Origin: Acinonyx jubatus
Lineage: Eukaryota; Chordata; Mammalia; Carnivora; Felidae
Length of the DNA: 64,000 bases
NCBI RefSeq assembly: GCF_027475565.1
Contig: NC_069388.1
Location: forward strand, 47,250,478 to 47,314,477
Direction of reading: 5' to 3'
Part shown: positions 11,506-23,739 of the stretch, piece by piece
Layout: the number at the start of each line of letters is the position of its first letter
How positions within the stretch are numbered: the first letter of the stretch is position 1
Position numbers and translations under genes: made by a program
The notes under the pieces: generated by a model
Database searches by the model: none
The model's input: the letters and a program-made list of their open reading frames with translations, nothing else
What the model was told of the DNA's origin: nothing

Positions 11506-11810
11506 CAGGTGACCCTTGAACAACATGAGTTTGAACTACATGGGCCCACTTATATGTGGATTTTTTACATTACAGTAAATGCATTCTTTCTTATGATTTC
11601 CTTAATGTTTTTCCTTTCTCCAGCTTTTTTTTTAAGCATATAGTATATAACACATGTAACATAAAAATATGTATGAATTGACTGTTTATATTATCTGGTC
11701 AGCAGTAGGCTACTAGTAGTTAGGTTTTGGGGGAGTCAAAAGTTGCATGTGGAGTTTTAACTGCACAGGAGTCACTGCCGCTAACCCCTGTGTTGTTCAA
11801 GGGTCAACTG
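11506..11810 (+). mobile_element. complete Tigger-type (pogo) non-autonomous DNA transposon
   Basis: A 305-bp element with terminal inverted repeats: 'caggtgacccttgaacaaca' at the left and 'tgttgttcaagggtcaactg' at the right. It is flanked by TA dinucleotides (11504-11505 and 11811-11812), the target duplication of Tc1/mariner elements. The interior, including 'ggctactagtagttaggttttg', fits the Tigger2 family as I remember it. No transposase frame. Confidence 0.85.
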
Positions 11811-11819
11811 TATGCATGT

Positions 11820-12690
11820 TTTGCAGATCCAATTGGCCATATACACACACATCTTCATACAAGATAATTCATCATGGCAGTCTTTGTGTTAACAGTAAAA
11901 CATCTCAAATGTGCAAACACGAAGAGATTAAGGAAATTATAATATTCCCACAGAATGGATTATTGTGCAGCCTTGAAAACAAGTGGCAGAACTGTCATGA
12001 TATGAATGGCATGAAATAATCTTTGAGATTCATAATAAAGAAGTTCAAATTCTTTGTAGAACATTAACAATAGTAATCACAGTCAGTGAAATCAGTATCC
12101 CAAGAAATTTTCAAGGTGTTTTGCATTATTTCCAACCTCATTTTATAGATGAGAAAATTGATTCGTGTTTTTTAAAAAAATGGGATTCCATATAGGCTTG
12201 CTCTGTAAGCATGGACCTTCTTGAAGGATTGGCAAAAACTTCACGATGGCTGTCCTTAGGGCTTGGATTCTAGGGTTTTAATGTGGGGACAAGGCATTTG
12301 CTGTTGTATGTTCTCAGACTCCATTTTTTATAGTGTGCGTGTCTTGCTTTTCAATTCAAATTTCATTTTAAGAATGAGGAATACGTTTTCGCAGGCAGAA
12401 GTAAAGGACATTCAAGTTGCAGGCATCCACAAGGAGAGGCCTCACTTCTCCCCACAGAACAGCCAACCTGCGCCTCACCTGGAGCAATGAAGTCTCCAGG
12501 TAGATGTTTCACTGAGATCCATTGGGATCTCGCCAAAAAATCCACATTTAAAAACCACCAATTAACCTTGTGAGAACTAATTTGAAGTTCTAATCTGCCC
12601 AAATTTAAGGCGGGTGTTAAAACTCAAACTCTTGATTGACCCCCAAGTTGTGTAAATATGTTTAATTTGCTGTCTTGGAACGTAACCTAC
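11820..12690. other. intergenic, old L1 and MIR fragments
   Basis: An L1M 3'-type fragment lies at about 11900-12050 ('ggattattgtgcagccttgaaaa') and a MIR-like core at about 12075-12165 ('cctcattttatagatgagaa'). No gene seen. Confidence 0.5.
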
Positions 12691-12779
12691 TACTTTGCAG
12701 CATTTTGGAGCCCGGGCACCCAACCATTAGGAAAATCATCCACTAGGAGGCGCCGTTGGTACTCCAAGAGAGCCCAGAC

Positions 12780-13430
12780 CCCGCAGGGCTCTAGGTCGCA
12801 GCGGCCTCCGTCCCTGAGGGGCCTGCTCTCCCCTCGCAGGTGCGCGTAGGCCGCCCGCAAACCCGATGCCCGGCCGATGCTCTGGGCTTTTCCGTTCAGC
12901 TGACTGACCGTAGTGCTTCACGAGCGAGAGGGAATATAAGGCGATTGAGGGCAGCTATGCAGGGGAGAGGTGGAGACCACAAGCCCAGGCCTCGCTAGCC
13001 AGCAGCGAATGTCCAGACGCCTAAGCTTCCTTCGCCCATGCTTTAGCGGGACTTCCCGGGTCTCACGGATGGTGGCTAACGTCATCATCTGGCGACCACC
13101 CAGAGCGAATTGTAACACTGCCTGACCGCAGAGACTCACAACGGCGCGTCCCACGTGACCCAGCGCCCCAGCTTCGCTTCAAGCCCTGGGAGGAGCCCTG
13201 GAAAGGAGAGAACCTGGTCCCGGCGGGGTGGGGCGGGGCCGACGTCCCAATAGCCAATGGGCGGTGAGTACCGCGGGTTTGAACCGCCCCTCCCCGGCGC
13301 TCCCCGAGAGCCGGTTGAGAGCTCCGGCAGAGCGGACTCTGGCGGCACAAGTTGAATGGCTGGGCCCGGGGCGGTAGGCGGGGCTGGCGCCAGGTGGGCG
13401 GGGCGGGCAGTCATGGGCGTGTCTCCGCTC
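12780..13430. promoter_or_regulatory. orphan CpG island / candidate promoter
   Basis: CpG-rich block 9 kb downstream of NXT1 and 10 kb upstream of GZF1. It holds two adjacent CCAAT boxes (13247-13251 and 13254-13258), a GC box gggcggggcc (13231-13240), an E-box CACGTG (13152-13157) and GACGTC (13241-13246). A strong donor-like 'gcg|gtgagt' begins at 13264, and a TATA-like 'aatataagg' lies near 12935. No protein-coding exon that I recognise follows on either strand. It could start a non-coding RNA or act as an enhancer. The CpG and motif content is visible; promoter activity is inferred. Confidence 0.6.
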
Positions 13431-13511
13431 CTCTCACTATGGTGTAGAGCTGGGGGTGTAATTCTTTATAGTTCTTTATAGTCTAGTTTTATAGATTTGT
13501 GCTGCTCTTTT

Positions 13512-13712
13512 TTAATGTTTGTTTTTTATATTTAGAGAGATATAGCAGAAGAAGGGGAGGGGCAGAGAGAGAGAAGGAGGGAGAAAATCCCAAGCAGGTT
13601 CTGCACTGTTAGCAGAGCCCCACATGGATCTTGACCTCACCAACTGTGAGATTATGACCTGAGCCAAAATCAAGAGCGGGTGGCTTAACCCACTGAGCCT
13701 CCCAGGAGCCCC
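13512..13712 (-). mobile_element. felid CAN-SINE, reverse orientation
   Basis: Reverse complement of the SINE: T-rich start 'tttaatgtttgttttttata', purine-rich middle, and the tRNA-derived head ending 'cctcccaggagcccc'. More diverged than most copies here. Confidence 0.8.
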
Positions 13713-15123
13713 TTTAGATTTGTTTTTAAATCAGATAATTTATGAGAATAGTGTAATCTTCTTTACTCATTATGATATAGGGAGCATTTCCCCAAGCCAC
13801 TACAAGTTTTTCGGTTTTATTGAAAATAAATGACAAAACTGTATTTAAAGTGTACGATGTGATTTGATAAATGTATACATTGTAAAATGATTACCACTAG
13901 TTCCAGTAAATAATTGTAAACGTTACTTTAATGACCACATAATAAGCCAATGCATGGCTATATTGCAAATTATTCAGTCATCTTATGGGTGAGTAGGTTT
14001 TTTATAAAGTTTTAGTAATATAAGTGCACTCCAGTGAACGCCTTTACGTGAAAATTGTTCACTCCCTTTTACTTCTTCAGGATGGCTAAAGGGTGAGGAC
14101 AGTTCCATGGATAAACATGCAGATAGTACATAGATAGATTTTTTTTTCCCTAACTGCCCCTGAGATTGCATTTCCCATGCATACTTGTGCTGAGTCAGAG
14201 GTTATGTTTAACTGTAGGTCAATTTGTCCAGACATTGGTTTGTCATTGTTTTTATAATATTCCATTTGTCAGTGAAATCTCTGCCATTTGTACTCCTGTG
14301 TGTGAATTGCCTATTTGTGTTCTTTGCTAATTCTGTATTGGGTTGTTGGTGGGTTTTTTTCCTTATTGATTTTCAAAAGTTCTTTTAAAAAGCTTGATGT
14401 AATTTCCATCTGGGAACCTGATTATGTAGCATTTCTAAAGGGAATTGAATATAAAGTTTATGATAATCATGTATGGTTTCTTCACTTGGTCAGCCACTAA
14501 AGCTGTTATGACACCCATCTGTGCTTTGGCGGTGAACCAGTGAATGCTAACTAACTTGGGCAGAACAGGGATCCTAGCTACTTTTGTCCACATATGTTGT
14601 TTTGTGTCTACTTAGACTTCTGAAACATTCTGAATACTTCATGTACTGTTTTAAACACTTACATGGGATCCTTGATACTGATAAAGTAAGATTGCAGTAG
14701 TATTACAACAAGGTTTTATTTTAAATTGTTCTGTAAAAAGTGATGCAATGCCCATTTTGACATTCTGTGTTGAAGCAAAGTTGATTTAAAAGCCGGATTA
14801 AATTTATCTAAATGTAATGGCTGGATTAAATTTATCTGACTGTGATGTGCCTGATGAGAGGAGATATGCATTTTTAACTCTTACTGGAATCTGAGCTCTT
14901 TTCAAAATCAAGTGCCATTTGTTACTGTGTTTCTCGTCTCCCATCATGAGTTATCATTTAGACTTTTCCTGGAGACATTTATATTTGGGGTCAATCCTGA
15001 GCCCTATCCTGACAACTATTGTTTTTAACTATGGAGAGTATTGAGAGCTTTGATAAAACTATTGAGAACACCATGCTGAAAAGATTATATATGTGTAAAA
15101 ATCCCTTGCTTAAAAATGCTTCA

Positions 15124-15720
15124 ATCCATTGGTGAGGATATAGAAAAATTAGAAACATAGAAATACCACATGATCCAGCAATTCTGCTTCTAAATATATA
15201 CCTGAAAGAACTGAAAGCAGGGACTCAGATACTTGAACACCAATATTTATAGCAGCATTATTCACGAAAGCAAAAAGATGGAAACAACCCAAATATCTAT
15301 CAACAGATAAATAAACAAGAGTGGTATATACATACCGTGGAATATTATTCATACTTAAAAGATAATGAGGTTTTGACACGTTTTGACATGGATCAACTTA
15401 TGCTAAATGAAATAAGCCAGACCCAAAGGCCACAGTTTTTATACTTCTACATACATGAGGTCTCTAGAGGAGACAAATTCATACAGACAGAAAGTAGAGT
15501 GGTTGTCGCCAGTGCCTGGCGAAAGGACAGAATGGGAAGTTATTGTTAATGGATACAGAGTTTCTGTTTGGAATGATGAAAAAGTTCTGGAGATGCACAG
15601 TGGTGATGGTTGTAGAATATTGTTAATGTACTTAATGCCACCCAAGTATACACTTAAAAATGGTTCGACTGGTAAATTTTACATTACATATATTTCATCA
15701 CAATTTAAAAAAAAAAAAAG
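15124..15720 (+). mobile_element. L1 3' end (old L1M type)
   Basis: Contains L1 ORF2-end and 3'UTR signatures: 'gatccagcaattctgcttct', 'catgaggtctctagagga', and 'ttaatgccacccaagtatac', ending in an A-rich tail at about 15705-15719. Truncated at the 5' side with no intact frame. Confidence 0.8.
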
Positions 15721-16465
15721 GATTCAATCCAGAACCACGGTGAAATGATTTACAAATTCTTGAAGGAGCAGTGCCTGCAATTTAAAAACACTTCTTAAAA
15801 AGCAAATGACCTTTTTCCAGCTCCTTCACCTTTAGTGTTTAGACTGTTGCCAATTTTTCTTAATACTATAGTGACCTGGAAGTCATGCCGCTGTTGCTGG
15901 CAAAACTGAGACTATGCGGCCGATACCTTGCCATTTCTGGCAGGCACGGGCAGAATCTCATGATCCTGTGCAACGTGAGCTTAGGCCAATTGAAACCAAC
16001 AACCTCCATTGCTCTGTTTCCAATCAAAGCCATCAAGCACATCAAACCAAAAACTTTCAACAAACCACATCTCAGAGATCTGTATGAAGCCTTGTGCAGA
16101 AACCATGTCCCTCTATCAGCTCAGCTTTGCCACCAGCTAGTGTGTTCTGACAGAATATATCAGTGGTCCCCACCCCGGAGTCCAGCAGAGATGAGGTCTG
16201 GTGTGAGTGAACATTGGTGCAAGCTGGGAGGATGCAAGGACGTTTGGAAGTGAGCAGAGGTTAACCTTAAGGAAAAGTGAAACTTTGGCCTAGACATATA
16301 ATTTTCATAATGTTTAAACACTTAAAAAATAAGTCACAAATTAATATCTGCTGATATGAGATAGCCTGAGGCCCTGGTCATTCTCTCCCTTTAACAGATG
16401 GGCCTGTGGAGGCCTGTGAATACTTTGAAACTATGTGCAGATTTACCTCTGGTTGTATGGTTGCC

Positions 16466-16590
16466 TTTTTTTTTAATGTCTATTTTTGAGAGAAAGAGAA
16501 TGCACATGCGCACAAACCAGGGAGGGGCAGAGAGGGGTCGGGAGAGAGAATCCAAAGCAGGCTCCAGGCTCCTGAATTCAGACAGGAGAA
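16466..16590 (-). mobile_element. truncated felid CAN-SINE, reverse orientation
   Basis: T-run, 'taatgtctatttttgagaga', purine-rich middle and 'gcaggctccaggctcctga'. The tRNA-derived head is missing, so this copy is 5'-truncated. Confidence 0.75.
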
Positions 16591-17469
16591 GCAACAAATA
16601 GTCATTTGAAATCGTGTAGTTGTCTCCAGTTTGGCTTCTTCAGGGCATATGACAATGCCCATATCCCAAATCACCATGTCCAGGACAGCACTGAAAGTCA
16701 AAAGTCTGTCAACCAGACATACTAACCATCAAGCAAAAGAGTGAGGAGGCTACAGAAAACAGGAAAGGCTAGGAAGCTGCATGACACCTGCTATGAAATT
16801 TCCAGGGAGCTGATTACACCGGAGGCAGTTGACAGCCTAGCAGCCTGGCAGACCCTGTGCAAGAGATAATGAGTGGCCATTCCTTGATTTATTCACCCTC
16901 ATTCCTTTATTTAGGAAGGACTTATGTGAGCTAGTTGCTAGGATTCACCATTCTGTGCTCATAAACCTCACAGTCTAGTGGGTTGCGGGGGAGAAACATT
17001 TTTAAGCCAACAGTCACCAAATAAGTATAAAATCATGCTTGTCATTTGTGTGATTATTGAGTGGTACCTGGTATTCCGTGAGCTTATGGGATGGGGCTCT
17101 GTCACAGTCAGGGCACTGGGGTTGGCTTTCCTGTAGAGGAGACAACTGAATTGAAGCTGAAGCGATATGTGGGAACTAAATGGGGGAAGAGGGAAGATCA
17201 GACCAGGATGTGCAAATGGCCTGTGCTGAGGGGATGTGTGGCCATTTCCAGACTTGAACCCTGGCCTGGGTGGCCAGGAGTATAGACATGCAATGGCAGC
17301 GATGTGGTCAGGCAGAGAAGGGCCAGATCCCTGACCTCTTGCATGAACCACACTTCTGAGTGTTCACTTTTGGAATCATGCAAACCAAAGATGTGGGACA
17401 TTTAGGATGTTATTTAATCACACCCTCTCCAGTCCCCTTTTGATTTTTACCTGAGCTGGGAGGCTTTAT

Positions 17470-17640
17470 GGTCTGGTCAGAGCTCGCACTCTAGGGCTTC
17501 AAATCCTGGCTCTTTGTTGGCTCTCTGTGTGATCTTGGGTAAGTTCCTTACCCTCTGTTCCTTTGTACTTTTGTGAGAAGAAATGAGTAATGCCAGCAAC
17601 GTGCTTGGCATGGTGGCTCACTCACTGTAAGCATGGAACA
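17470..17640 (-). mobile_element. MIR SINE fragment
   Basis: Carries 'tcaaatcctggctctttg', then 'tgtgatcttgggtaagttcc', the core signature of MIR in its reverse orientation, with 'aacgtgcttggcat' further on. Confidence 0.65.
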
Positions 17641-19494
17641 CATTTTGTTCTTATTTTCATTATAATTAACCCGAAACAGGACCAGTTTGGGGGAGGTTGT
17701 GTTTGCAGGAGGAAGGCCACGCAGCTTCTAGGCTCACTGACTCCATGCCCTTCCACCACGTCACACTGTTTTCACAAAGGGCGAGTCCTTTTCATGCTGT
17801 AATTCTGTCCCTGAGCAAAAAAAAAATTAAATGATGGTCCTTAAAATTATATTCAATTGCTCCGGTTCTGCTTATTCCTTTTTTCCTCCTTCCCTGACCA
17901 AATGGAGAAGAAGAAACAGCTCTTGAGGCATGAAGTTGCTGCCTGGAGCCTCTGAATATTTGCACGCCCCTACAGGCTGGGCCCATAGTGGGTGGTGATG
18001 CAGCACCTGGCTCCTTGGGGACCCTGGAAGCCCTTCTGGTCCACAAAGCATCTTAGCTGCTTCAAGGACTATCTCAGACATCAGGAGAGAGACTGCTTTG
18101 ATGACACAGAGGAATGTGCCTCATTTCTAGAATTTGTTTACAGTGCACAGACTGTACCAGAAAATTTGCACCATATGAGAGAGGTATCTGAGAGACCTGA
18201 GTGCTGGATATTTGTGAAGAAATGAGGGCAAACGGAAGGCTTGGAGGAAAATTCCAGAGCACTGGCTGTGTGAGTGGCTGGGGATGGGAAAAGTAGACTA
18301 GGGTGTCTGACTGTGGCGTCTCCTGCCAGGAGAAAACTGTGGCATGTGTGTGCACACAGCCTCGCCAGCAGGTGGGCAGCTAGAGTGCCCTGATGCAAAG
18401 GGCCAGGTGGGGCAAGACTGGAAACTAGAAATGCCTTGGGTAGATGGAAGGGAGCGGAGCAGGTGGGGGCCACTACCGAGACAGTGAGGAAGCTGCCAGC
18501 CTTGCTGGGGAGGCCCATTTAGGCATGGCTACATTCTTCTTGGACCCCAGAGCCTGGAGAACCACAGGCAGTCCAGAATGACGGAATCCTTGCAGGTGGG
18601 ATTAATGACCTCCAACTGCTCTACTGCTCGAAGAACAGCACCCCTCCCAGTGCCCTCCGACAACAGGATAGAGTGGCTTGTTCTCTGGGGGCATGAAAGG
18701 AGGAGAAGCTCCAGGCTTGTCCTTTCTGTCACCAAGTGCAGTGTACCAGGCACATGGGAACCCACACTACCAAGAAGGCCCTTAAATGTGGATGCTGTGG
18801 GGAGCCACCTGAAACACACACATTAGGGACTCGTGTGTGTGTTGGGGGGGAATATGTGTGCACAATAAATTATGGCAGGTTTTGTCAGTGTTTTGTCAGA
18901 GTTTACACTTCTAATCACTTGGAGTGACTGTTGGAATTGCTTAGTGAAGAACTGGCAAAATAGATAGGACATTCAAATGGCAGAAATACTTGTTTAATCA
19001 CCAGAGAGCTAAGATTTATAATTTGATTTTAGAATCTGTGTGCTGGACTCTTTCGTTTTGAACATTACAGTAGGCCAGGGAATCATCATCTAATGTCTTA
19101 TTTCTACGAAGTTGAACTTTGCACCAGACATTCCCTTGAAAATAATAGTAAAATATAAAATCCAATTTTAATAAAAACTCTATCAGAATTTTTACATTGT
19201 AGTGGTGAAGATTCATTAAAAAGGGACCCTCTTTCAAGTATAAGGAAATTTGAATGCAGCATAATGGACTCATATGAGAAAATTTGACACATATTTCAAT
19301 ATTGGTTTGAGGACTTTGGAGAAGAATTAATTGAGGCCATGATTTAATAGGTTTTCTGTCCTGAGGGTATATCCTTATGCCAAGAATTTTCAGATAGGAT
19401 CAGAAAGTGACAGAGTTAAAGTGAGGGGCGGGCAGGGGGGGATAGCTCAAGGTCAAGATGACTACAGGATATGGAATGGTAGACTTTGTCCTGG

Positions 19495-19955
19495 TGTATT
19501 AGTCCAGGCTTTTCAGAGAAACAGAAGTAGGATAGAGAGATAATAAGAGGAGATTCATGATAGGAACTGGATCATGTGGCTCTGGAGGCCAAGAAGCCCC
19601 ACAGTCTACTGGCTGAAGATGGGAACCAGGCATGCCAGTGGTATCCTTCAGTCTGAAGTCAGAGGCCATTGGTGTACATGGCCGGAGTCCCAAACTTCAA
19701 GCTCCAAGAGCAGAAGATGGATGTCCTGGCTCAAGAAGAGAGAGAATTTGCCCCCTCTTTGCCTCTTTGTTCCAGGTGGGCCCCCAATGGATTGGATGCT
19801 GCTGCCCACACTGGTGAGGGTGGATCTTCTCAGTCTACTCAATCAAATGCCAATGTTTCCCAGAAATAACCCCACAGACACACGCAGAAATACTGCTTCA
19901 CCAGCTGTCGGGGTCTCCCTTGGGCCAGTAAGGTTGGAACAAAATTAACAGTCAC
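19495..19955. repeat. old ~450-bp mammalian interspersed repeat
   Basis: Runs from 'gtattagtccaggcttttca' and 'gagaaacagaagtaggata' through 'caatggattggatgctgctg' to 'aaaattaacagtcacac'. I recognise this as a common mammalian dispersed repeat but do not name the family. The open frames inside it are not genes. Confidence 0.5.
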
Positions 19956-20354
19956 ACCTGGGATAAGACCTGAGGCTTGAAAAATCGAGGGGAAGAAAAA
20001 TCTCAGTTCTTGAATGGGGAATTTTGTTCTTCTGTGCATTTCATCCTTTATTCTCTCCATAAAGAAGGCTGCCACTTGGTCAGCAGCATTTCTGCTGCTG
20101 AATTTATGGGTGCCTGCCTCCTTCCCTTGACCTGGAGGCCCTCCACACAAATCTTGTGTATAGATCACATGCTTCCTTTTATGCTGTTGGAGAATTTTAA
20201 TCAGTTCTGTCTGGTCTGTCTCTGGATATTTGTAAGATCTCTTTGGTTCTGTTGTTCTGCAGTTTCATTACATTGTGTCTAGGTATGAATTTATTTTTAT
20301 CCATCCTTCCCAAACGTGAGAGTTTCTGTATTTAGTTCTGGAAAATTATCAGTC

Positions 20355-21017
20355 AATATAGATGCTGGCAAGGATGTGGAAAAATGGGAACCCTCTTGCA
20401 CTATTGGTGGGAATGCAAACTGGTGCAGCTGCTCTGGAAAACAGTGTGGAGGTTCCTCAAAAAATTAAAAATAGATCTACCCTATGACCCAGCAATAGCA
20501 CTGCTAGGAATTTACCCACGGGATACAGAGTGCTGATGCATAGGAACACATGTACCCCAATGTTTATAGCAGCACTTTCAACAATAGCAAAATTATGGAA
20601 AGAGCCTAAATGTCCATCAACTGATGAATGATAAAGAAGATGTGGTTTATATATACAATGGAATACTACTTGGCAATGAGAAAGAATGAAATGTGGCCTT
20701 TTGTAGCAACGTGGATGGAACTGGAGAGTGTTATGCTAAGTGAAATAAGTCCTACAGAGAAAAACAGATACCACATGTTTTCACTCTTATGTGGATCCTG
20801 AGAAACTTAACAGAAGACCATGGGGGAGGAGAAGAGGAAAAAAAAAAGTCACAGAGAGGGAGGGAGGCAAACCATAAGAGACCCTTAAATACTGAGAACA
20901 AACTGAGGGTTGAAGGAGGTGTGCGAGGGGGGAAAGTGGGTGATGGACATTGAGGAGGGCACTTGTTGTGAGCACTGGGTGTTGTATGGAAACCAATTTG
21001 ACAATAAATCATATTTA
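20355..21017 (+). mobile_element. carnivore L1, 5'-truncated 3' end with target-site duplication
   Basis: Starts in the ORF2 C-terminal region ('gatgctggcaaggatgtgg', 'ctatgacccagcaatagcac') and ends with 'ccaatttgacaataaatcat' and a short A-rich tail. Flanks aaaattatcagtc (20342-20354) and aaaattatcaatc (21018-21030) match at 12 of 13 bases. ORF2 is broken. Confidence 0.85.
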
Positions 21018-21639
21018 AAAATTATCAATCTCTTCAAATATTGCCTCTCAGTCTCTATTTTGTTTTTTCTTCTTGAAGTCCTATTATGAGTATATTAGAT
21101 GTTAGTATTCTCTCCTCCCCTTCTCTCTCTCTTTCTCTCTGAAACATAAATAGACATTTTAAAAAATTAAGAGACATATGTCTCTGAAGGAACACAGGGG
21201 CAGCATCAGACCCTGGATCCTCAGTGGGAGCCAATCACAGGTAATTTGCTGGCTGTGAAAGAGGAGGCAGCAAATTCATCTAATGTGAACTTGAAGAAGA
21301 GGAAAAAGATGAAAATCATGATGGAGAAGAGCACAGAGGTCAGTTCATCTTAAGAATGCTCTTTAGGACATATATTGCCGACAATGTATATAAAACTTCC
21401 TCTGAGCAAACTAAATTTGCTTTGTAGACAAAGATTTACAGGTCTTTTTCTCTTTGGCCATCAGGAATCTCAGAGCCAAATCTGAAGCCTGTTCTGGACA
21501 CTCAAGGCATCATCTCTGCACCTCCTTTCTTCCTATTCTCTCTGCTTTATATTTAGAAGTGTTTCCTGAGCTTACAATCAGCAGAAGAAACCCAAAAGCC
21601 AGGACTGGCTGATCAGCAAAAAATTTAAAACCTCTCCAT

Positions 21640-22305
21640 GAAAAGGAAAAACGTACACAATAATGGAGATAGTTTGGTACTGACATTAGGATAGTCCCGA
21701 GGATCAACTGACAAAGTCCAGAAGTAAATGGTGGCCTTTACAGTCAAATGATTTTTGACAAGGAGACCAGGCAGTTTAATGGGGGAAAGGAATAGTCTTT
21801 CTAACAAATGCTGGGACAACTGGATAATCACGTGAAAAAGAATTAAGTAGGACCCCTATCTCATACTGTATACAAAAATTAACTCAAAATGGATCAAAGA
21901 CTTAAATATAAGAGCTAAAACTACAAAACTTTTAGAAGAAAACACGTATGAATTATCATGACCTTGGATTAGGCGACAGGTTCCAAAAGCAACAAAAGAA
22001 AAAAATAGATTGGAGTCTATCAAAATTTAAAAGTCCCATGCTTCAAAAGACACCATCCAGAAAGTGAAAAGACAACCCACAAGATGGGAGAAATATCTGC
22101 AAATTGTATTATCTGACGAGGGACTTTTATTTAAATATAAAAAGAACTCTTACAACTCAATAATAAAATGACTAATAACTAAAAAAATAGACAAAGGATT
22201 AGAATACAAATTTCTCCAAAGGAGATACAGAAATGGCCAGTAAGCACTGAAGATTTAAGTGAGGAAGCAATCACCTTTTCGTAATGCAAAACAAAATCAT
22301 ATATT
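21640..22305 (+). mobile_element. L1 ORF2 fragment (older)
   Basis: Typical L1 ORF2 late-coding phrases: 'aaattaactcaaaatggatc', 'acaaatgctgggacaactgg' and 'aaaagacaacccacaagatg'. The reading frame is disrupted and no 3' end is present. Confidence 0.75.
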
Positions 22306-22322
22306 AAAAAATCATTCTGGAC

Positions 22323-22518
22323 TGGGGCACTGGGTGGCTCAGTTGGTTAAGTGTCTGACTTTGGCTCAGGTCATGATCTCATGGTTCATGGGTTTGAGCC
22401 CCGCATCGGACTCTGTGCTGACTGTGCAGAGCTTACAGCCTGCTTTGGATTCTGTGTCTCCCTCTCTCTCTGTCTCTCTCTCAAAAAAAAATAAACATTA
22501 ATAAAAAAAATTTTTTTT
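22323..22518 (+). mobile_element. felid CAN-SINE with 14-bp target-site duplication
   Basis: Full head 'ggggcactgggtggctcagt', tRNA-like A and B boxes, (CT)n and A/T-rich tail. Perfect duplication aaatcattctggac at 22309-22322 and 22519-22532. Inserted at the edge of the older L1 fragment. Confidence 0.93.
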
Positions 22519-23739
22519 AAATCATTCTGGACCTTCTGCGGTCCAAGTGAAAACTGTGTTCATTCCAGTTTCCTGGAAGCATGGAGTGCAAATATAGTGT
22601 GCTTAAGCAAAGCCACCTCTCACTAATTCTTCAAATACTGAGTACCTGCTCTACTATGTGTGGTAAGCTGGCTCCTGTTAAAATTAAAAAGAAAATCTTC
22701 TCCCAACCCAGAAATCTTCTCCATAAAGGTAGTACACACTTTTATTATCAAATAAGCATTAAACAAGAATGTGATGTGCATCACAGGCAATTGACAGACA
22801 GAAACCTCACCCCTTCATGTTAGCTGTTACATATATATTTTCTGGTGTGATCTGTTTCATATATATTCTCAACATAAACAGTAATAACTAGTCCCCCAGT
22901 AAAAGGACTAGACAGCACTACTGATCACATGTAGTTCACCCTCTCTACCTGGTGACTGGGATGACCATCTAGGTTGGCTATTTAGTTTATCCAGAGGAAA
23001 AAACACGCTACTCATGATAGGAGTTAGTTGTGCAACTTGGAGCAAGGCGCTCACTAAAGTTAGTGTCCTAGGAAACTGGGAGATTGGGTGCTCTCTCTCT
23101 GGATGTTTACACTGCAAACAGCTGGCTCCAGGGCCCTGGAGCAAGACTCTTCTAGGTTCTAGGTCTTAAAGCTGACCCAAGGCCTAGGTAGTCTTCAAAA
23201 GGACTTAGGTACATTTCAAAGAATACTTACAATGATCCCTTTTCTAAACTAAATGTTGAAAGAAAAAGGAGAGGTAAATATTTTCAAAAGGAAGAATTAA
23301 GCATCTTATTTTTTATATGTCTGCTTTACAGTCCCACACATCACCAACACATCCTGTAGGTAAGACGACGCCCAGTGCATGGCTGGCCACAGAAAGCGGG
23401 AACAGGACCTCGAAAATCTTTAGCGGTGACTCGAAGAGGGAAGCCAGGGTCTGGATTGAGAACTTTAAGTTTAGTTTAAGACAAGTCTTCCAAAGCAAGA
23501 TTTTGATTAAGACTGCACAAGGATGCGTGGCAGCAGCAAGGTTTTGGGCTTAAGTGTTCGAAGATGGAGCATGAATTCTTTCCACCCAAGGGCGGCAGGG
23601 TCTTGGGAAGCTCTGTAATGACCACGTGCGAGGCTGCAGACTTCAGGGATACTACACTGCACGCTGTAGTAAGGTGTGTGGTGTGCTCTCGGCTCTGGTG
23701 AGCTAGGGCGAACCCTGGGCAGGGGCCGTGAGGAAAGAA

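Larger units (their letters stand above)
13713..23739. other. intergenic region between orphan CpG island and GZF1
   Basis: Repeat-rich: L1 tails (15.1-15.7, 20.36-21.0 and 21.6-22.3 kb), SINEs (16.5 and 22.3 kb), a MIR (17.5 kb), and an old 450-bp repeat (19.5 kb), each listed separately. The open frame at 15885-16253 resembles no family I know. One short BTB-like peptide match lies near 18118-18147 (see findings). I see no supported gene. Confidence 0.6.

Noticed and set aside
15866..16253. Overlapping frames of 65 and 122 codons near an old repeat
   Set aside because: No family recognised, both strands open, and the downstream part (about 16160-16220) looks like a degraded DNA element.
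22323..22400. tRNA-like head with A and B box sequence
   Set aside because: This and similar heads belong to CAN-SINEs, shown by their tails and target duplications; they are not tRNA genes.
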